From Clostridiales bacterium (GTDB taxonomy: Bacteria > Bacillota_A > Clostridia > Oscillospirales > Oscillospiraceae), in NCBI GenBank assembly GCA_014799485.1, contig JAAVHY010000042.1, positions 1-8,972 of the forward strand: 8,972 nt of DNA. Direction: 5' to 3'. Below, piece by piece: positions 7,092 through 8,972 of the stretch (its first letter is position 1; every line of letters starts with the position of its first letter). The position numbers and the translations under genes are program-made. The notes beneath the pieces were generated by a model. It did no database searches. It saw only the letters and a program-made list of their open reading frames with translations, and was not told the origin of the DNA.

Positions 7092-7120
7092 GTGATTTTC
7101 CTGGCCCGCCGAGGTATGAT
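7092..7120 (+). promoter_or_regulatory. Candidate promoter of the RNA / DUF2828 / rtcB operon
   Basis: GTGATT (7092-7097), 17 bases, then TATGAT (7115-7120) would place the transcription start at about 7127. That is immediately before the first base of RNA module 1 (7128). The -35 box is poor, which would fit a promoter that needs an activator such as the divergent WYL regulator. A T8 tract lies just upstream at 7082-7089. Confidence 0.45.
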
Positions 7121-7127
7121 TGGCTCA

Positions 7128-7196
7128 ACAAAAGCACAGACAGCAATGTAAAAGCATATGACTTGAAATCATACGAGCTGAAAAGACGTGCTTTGT
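7128..7196 (+). ncRNA. Tandem structured RNA, module 1
   Basis: The ends pair: 7128-7137 (ACAAAAGCAC) with GTGCTTTGT at 7188-7196, 9 bp with one bulged A. CAGCAA at 7141-7146 follows the 5' strand after three bases. The interior can fold as AGC/GCT plus TATGA/TCATA with a CTTGAAA loop. It shares the stem-CAGCAA-interior-stem plan and a TTTGTC end with the two modules that follow. No reading frame with coding features crosses it. Its function is unknown; by position it is probably part of the 5' leader or a processed RNA of the RNA-repair operon, and may be bound by the DUF2828 protein. Confidence 0.6.
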
Positions 7197-7198
7197 CA

Positions 7199-7264
7199 AA
7201 GACGCCAACAGCAATTTCAACGATATTTCTTCAGCCATATCAGGCTTATCAAAAACGGCGTCTT
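7199..7264 (+). ncRNA. Tandem structured RNA, module 2
   Basis: AAGACGCC (7199-7206) pairs perfectly with GGCGTCTT (7257-7264). AACAGCAA (7207-7214) follows the 5' strand directly. Inside, GATA (7222-7225) and AGCC (7233-7236) can pair with the continuous GGCTTATC (7243-7250), leaving a 7-base bulge and an ATATCA loop. Compared with module 3, two pairs of the outer stem are changed on both strands (A-T to G-C and G-C to A-T), which supports the stem as selected. The module starts about two bases after module 1 ends and closes with a CTTGTC tail. Confidence 0.65.
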
Positions 7265-7273
7265 GTCCAGCCT

Positions 7274-7371
7274 AAAGGCACCAACAGCAACCATTGAATA
7301 GCTTAAGTGGTTAAAGCAGAGGGTTCACCCCCTCTTTCGCGGGTTCGAATCCCGCTTCACATGGTGCCTTG
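7274..7371 (+). ncRNA. Tandem structured RNA, module 3: Y-RNA/YrlA-like tRNA mimic
   Basis: AAGGCACCA (7275-7283) pairs with TGGTGCCTT (7362-7370). AACAGCAA (7283-7290) stands on the 5' side, opposite two bases only. The interior is tRNA-like: a 4-bp acceptor remnant TGAA/TTCA (7295-7298 with 7356-7359), TA at the place of U8-A9, a D arm GCTT/AAGC with a GG-containing 9-base loop (7301-7317), a pseudo-anticodon arm of 6 bp with a 6-base loop (7318-7335), a 3-base variable region, and a perfect T arm GCGGG-TTCGAAT-CCCGC (7339-7355). It cannot be charged, since the acceptor is short and leads into the outer stem. Bacterial Y RNAs of the YrlA type combine a tRNA-like module with a Ro60-binding stem in the same way. 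The neighbouring DUF2828 and RtcB genes support that kind of role. A GTTTT tail follows and could allow partial termination. Confidence 0.75.
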
Positions 7372-7403
7372 TTTTATCAATTCATCACGGAGGAGTGATC
7401 ATC

Positions 7404-8864
7404 ATGTTGGAATTTCTGAAAAAGGAAGCAGACAAAACCTATACCGAAAACGGCGCTGTTACATATCGGTCCACCCAGTCCGACTGCCTGGACCTGTTCG
7501 CCACCATCGGCGCGCTGCGCAGGGAGAGCGACGAGGAGATCACCGACCGCTTCCTCCGTGCCTACGTGGAAAACGCGGACCTGGCCATGAAAACGCTGTT
7601 CTACGCACGGGATGTCCGGGGCGGCATTGGCGAGCGCCGGGTGTTCCGCACCATCCTCAAGTGGCTGGCGGAGTGCGAGCCCCGGTCTGTGGAGAAAAAC
7701 GTGCCCTACATTGCCGAATACGGCCGCTATGACGACCTGCTGTCGCTGATGGACACCCCCTGCGAGCCCGCGGCCATGGACTGCATCAAAACACAGCTGG
7801 CCGCCGACCGCGCCGCGCTGGATGCAGACCGGCCTGTGTCCCTGCTGGCCAAGTGGCTGCCCTCGGTGAACGCATCCAACGGGGAGGCTGTGCGGCAGGC
7901 CAAACGCATCGCCCGGGCGCTGGGCATGAACGACGCAGAGTACCGCAAAGTGCTCAGCGCCCTGCGGGCAAAGATCCGCATCATCGAAAACAATCTGCGG
8001 GAAAAGGACTACACCTTCGACTACGCCAAGCAGCCCTCCAAGGCCATGTTCAAGTACCGCAAGGCGTTTTTGCGCAACGACGGCGAGCGCTACGCCGCCT
8101 TCATGGGGCGGGTGGCCGAGGGGGCGGAGCAGCTCCACACCGGGGCCCTGGTGCCTTATGAGATCATCAAGCCCCTCGTGGGCAGGGGTGTGGTATCCGA
8201 GCAGGAGCGCCTCGCCATCGACGCCACCTGGAACGCGCAGGAGGATTTCACCGGGGGTGAAAACGCCCTGGTGGTCATCGACGGCTCCGGCTCCATGTAC
8301 GGCGGCGGGGACCCCCTCCCCGCAGAGGTGGCGCTGTCCCTGGGCATCTACTACGCCCAGCGCAATACCGGCAAATTCCGCAACCACTTCATCACCTTTT
8401 CCGAGCATCCCCGTCTGGTGGAGATTAAGGGCCGGGACATCTGTGAGCAGGTTCAGTACTGCGCCCAGTTCAACGAGGTGGCCAACACCAATATCCAGCG
8501 GGTGTTTGAGCTGATCCTGAACACCGCCGTGAAGAACCGCGTGCCCCAGGAGGATATGCCCGCAAAGCTGTACATCATCTCGGACATGGAGTTCGACCGC
8601 TGCGTTGCCGGTGGGTCGCTGACCAACTTCGAGTACGCGCGGAAGCTCTTTACCCGGCACGGCTACCGGCTCCCCGAGGTGGTGTTCTGGAACGTGGCCA
8701 GCCGAAACCGGCAGCAGCCCGTCAGGATGAACGACGCGGGGGTAGCGCTGGTGTCCGGCTGTTCGCCCAGGGTGTTCTCCATGCTGAAGGCCGGCATCCT
8801 CTCCCCCTACGCGTTTATGCTGGACGTCCTCGGCTCGGAACGGTATGCGGTGATCGCGGCATAA
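7404..8864 (+). CDS. DUF2828-type protein: TROVE/Ro60-like N-terminus with vWA domain
   Basis: This 486-residue protein matches the DUF2828 pattern: LKKEADKTYTENGAVTY at the N-terminus, then MKTLFYARDVRGGIGERR, which corresponds to the TROVE-like helical-repeat part (about 1-280). A C-terminal von Willebrand A domain (about 288-470) follows. The metal-binding MIDAS is complete: DGSGS (D293, S295, S297), T331 in FITFSEH, and D394 in IISDMEFD. Ro60/Rsr proteins with the same two-part build bind misfolded RNAs and Y RNAs and guide nucleases or repair; that role is inferred here. The start at 7404 is set by GGAGGAG 8 bases upstream and excludes the GTG at 7395. It lies 33 bases after the tRNA-like RNA and 16 bases before the RtcB-like gene. 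The family is firm; the exact RNA partner is inference from position. Confidence 0.85.
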   Translation: MLEFLKKEADKTYTENGAVTYRSTQSDCLDLFATIGALRRESDEEITDRFLRAYVENADLAMKTLFYARDVRGGIGERRVFRTILKWLAECEPRSVEKNVPYIAEYGRYDDLLSLMDTPCEPAAMDCIKTQLAADRAALDADRPVSLLAKWLPSVNASNGEAVRQAKRIARALGMNDAEYRKVLSALRAKIRIIENNLREKDYTFDYAKQPSKAMFKYRKAFLRNDGERYAAFMGRVAEGAEQLHTGALVPYEIIKPLVGRGVVSEQERLAIDATWNAQEDFTGGENALVVIDGSGSMYGGGDPLPAEVALSLGIYYAQRNTGKFRNHFITFSEHPRLVEIKGRDICEQVQYCAQFNEVANTNIQRVFELILNTAVKNRVPQEDMPAKLYIISDMEFDRCVAGGSLTNFEYARKLFTRHGYRLPEVVFWNVASRNRQQPVRMNDAGVALVSGCSPRVFSMLKAGILSPYAFMLDVLGSERYAVIAA

Positions 8865-8880
8865 CGATCAGGAGGTCAAA

Positions 8881-8972
8881 ATGATCACCATACAAGGCTT
8901 ATATAATACTGCTGTCTGCTACACGCCTCAGCTGGAGGAAGCGGCGGAGCGGCAGATCCGCGCGGTATGCGA
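8881..8972 (+). CDS. rtcB: RtcB-type RNA ligase, N-terminal 30 residues (runs off right edge)
   Basis: The first 30 residues read MITIQGLYNTAVCYTPQLEE and then a charged helix, which matches the start of the shorter RtcB-family proteins of Clostridia (usually beginning with an MxxIKGKYNTA-like stretch). RtcB seals RNA 2',3'-cyclic phosphate or 3'-phosphate ends to 5'-OH ends using GTP and Mn2+, and heals cleaved tRNA and rRNA. The metal-binding Cys and His residues lie beyond the window. AGGAGGT stands just upstream of the ATG, and the gap to the DUF2828 gene is 16 bases, so the two are surely co-transcribed. The call rests on a short N-terminal segment plus context. A different small gene is possible but less likely. 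Confidence 0.7.
   Translation, partial: MITIQGLYNTAVCYTPQLEEAAERQIRAVC

Noticed and set aside
7103..7118. Sigma54 promoter (as for RtcR-controlled rtcBA) at TGGCCCG
   Set aside because: The -24 GG is present, but the bases 10 further on are TA instead of GC, and no RtcR gene is in the window.
7295..7359. A genuine tRNA gene
   Set aside because: D and T arms fit, but the acceptor stem has only four pairs, the anticodon arm is 6 bp with a 6-base loop and gives no placeable anticodon, and the flanks pair into a further stem with no discriminator or CCA.
7128..7371. A short CRISPR-like array because of the repeated CAGCAA units
   Set aside because: The shared core is only 8 bases, the stem arms vary in a compensatory way, spacing is 68 and 76 bases, and each unit is self-complementary at its ends.
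7377..8660. Long minus-strand open frame opposite the DUF2828 gene
   Set aside because: It is a shadow of GC-rich codon bias; the plus-strand frame has clear family motifs and a strong ribosome binding site, while the antisense product has no recognisable domain.

Overview
The window looks like chromosomal DNA of a gut-type Clostridia species (Bacillota). The signs are strong GGAGG-type ribosome binding sites, a VanR/VanS-like two-component pair with an FtsX-type ABC exporter, a protein of the DUF2828 type, and paired WYL regulators. This is a judgement from protein families, not a taxonomic assignment. Base composition differs across the window: roughly 1-4830 is mixed or AT-leaning, while 4831-8972 is clearly GC-rich, apart from the AT-rich RNA-coding gap at 7040-7403.

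Left part (1-4850). A minus-strand alpha/beta-hydrolase esterase runs out of the window at the left edge. Divergent from it is a plus-strand cassette: response regulator (566-1237), sensor kinase (1218-2576), FtsX-like permease (2665-4137) and its ATPase (4151-4819). The same 15-base operator, CTAATCAAAATCTAA, lies upstream of both the regulator gene and the permease gene. Each copy is built from 11-bp direct repeats and sits at an identical distance from a -10 box. This suggests that the phosphorylated regulator drives both its own gene and the transporter. The second promoter lies inside a 14-bp intrinsic-terminator-like hairpin, which can form only on transcripts reading through from the kinase gene.

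Right part (4829-8972). This appears to be an RNA-repair locus. Two overlapping minus-strand genes encode WYL-domain proteins: a winged-helix WYL regulator and a shorter WYL protein without an obvious HTH. They end in a terminator that abuts the ABC cassette. Divergent from them, a roughly 270-base non-coding stretch holds three tandem RNA modules. Each has a terminal 8-9 bp stem, a conserved CAGCAA on the 5' side just inside that stem, and a distinct interior. Modules 2 and 3 differ by two compensatory base-pair changes in the stem. The third module contains an almost complete tRNA mimic (D arm, pseudo-anticodon arm, T arm) with a truncated acceptor stem. Next come a DUF2828-type protein (TROVE/Ro60-like N-terminus plus vWA domain with an intact MIDAS) and the start of an RtcB-type RNA ligase.

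Taken together, the right part resembles in gene logic the known rsr-yrlA-rtcBA RNA-repair operons (Ro60 protein, tRNA-mimicking Y RNA, RtcB ligase). It differs in having a DUF2828 protein in place of classical Ro60, WYL regulators in place of RtcR, and a tandem trio of RNAs in place of one Y RNA. The RNA trio is the most likely undescribed element in the window.
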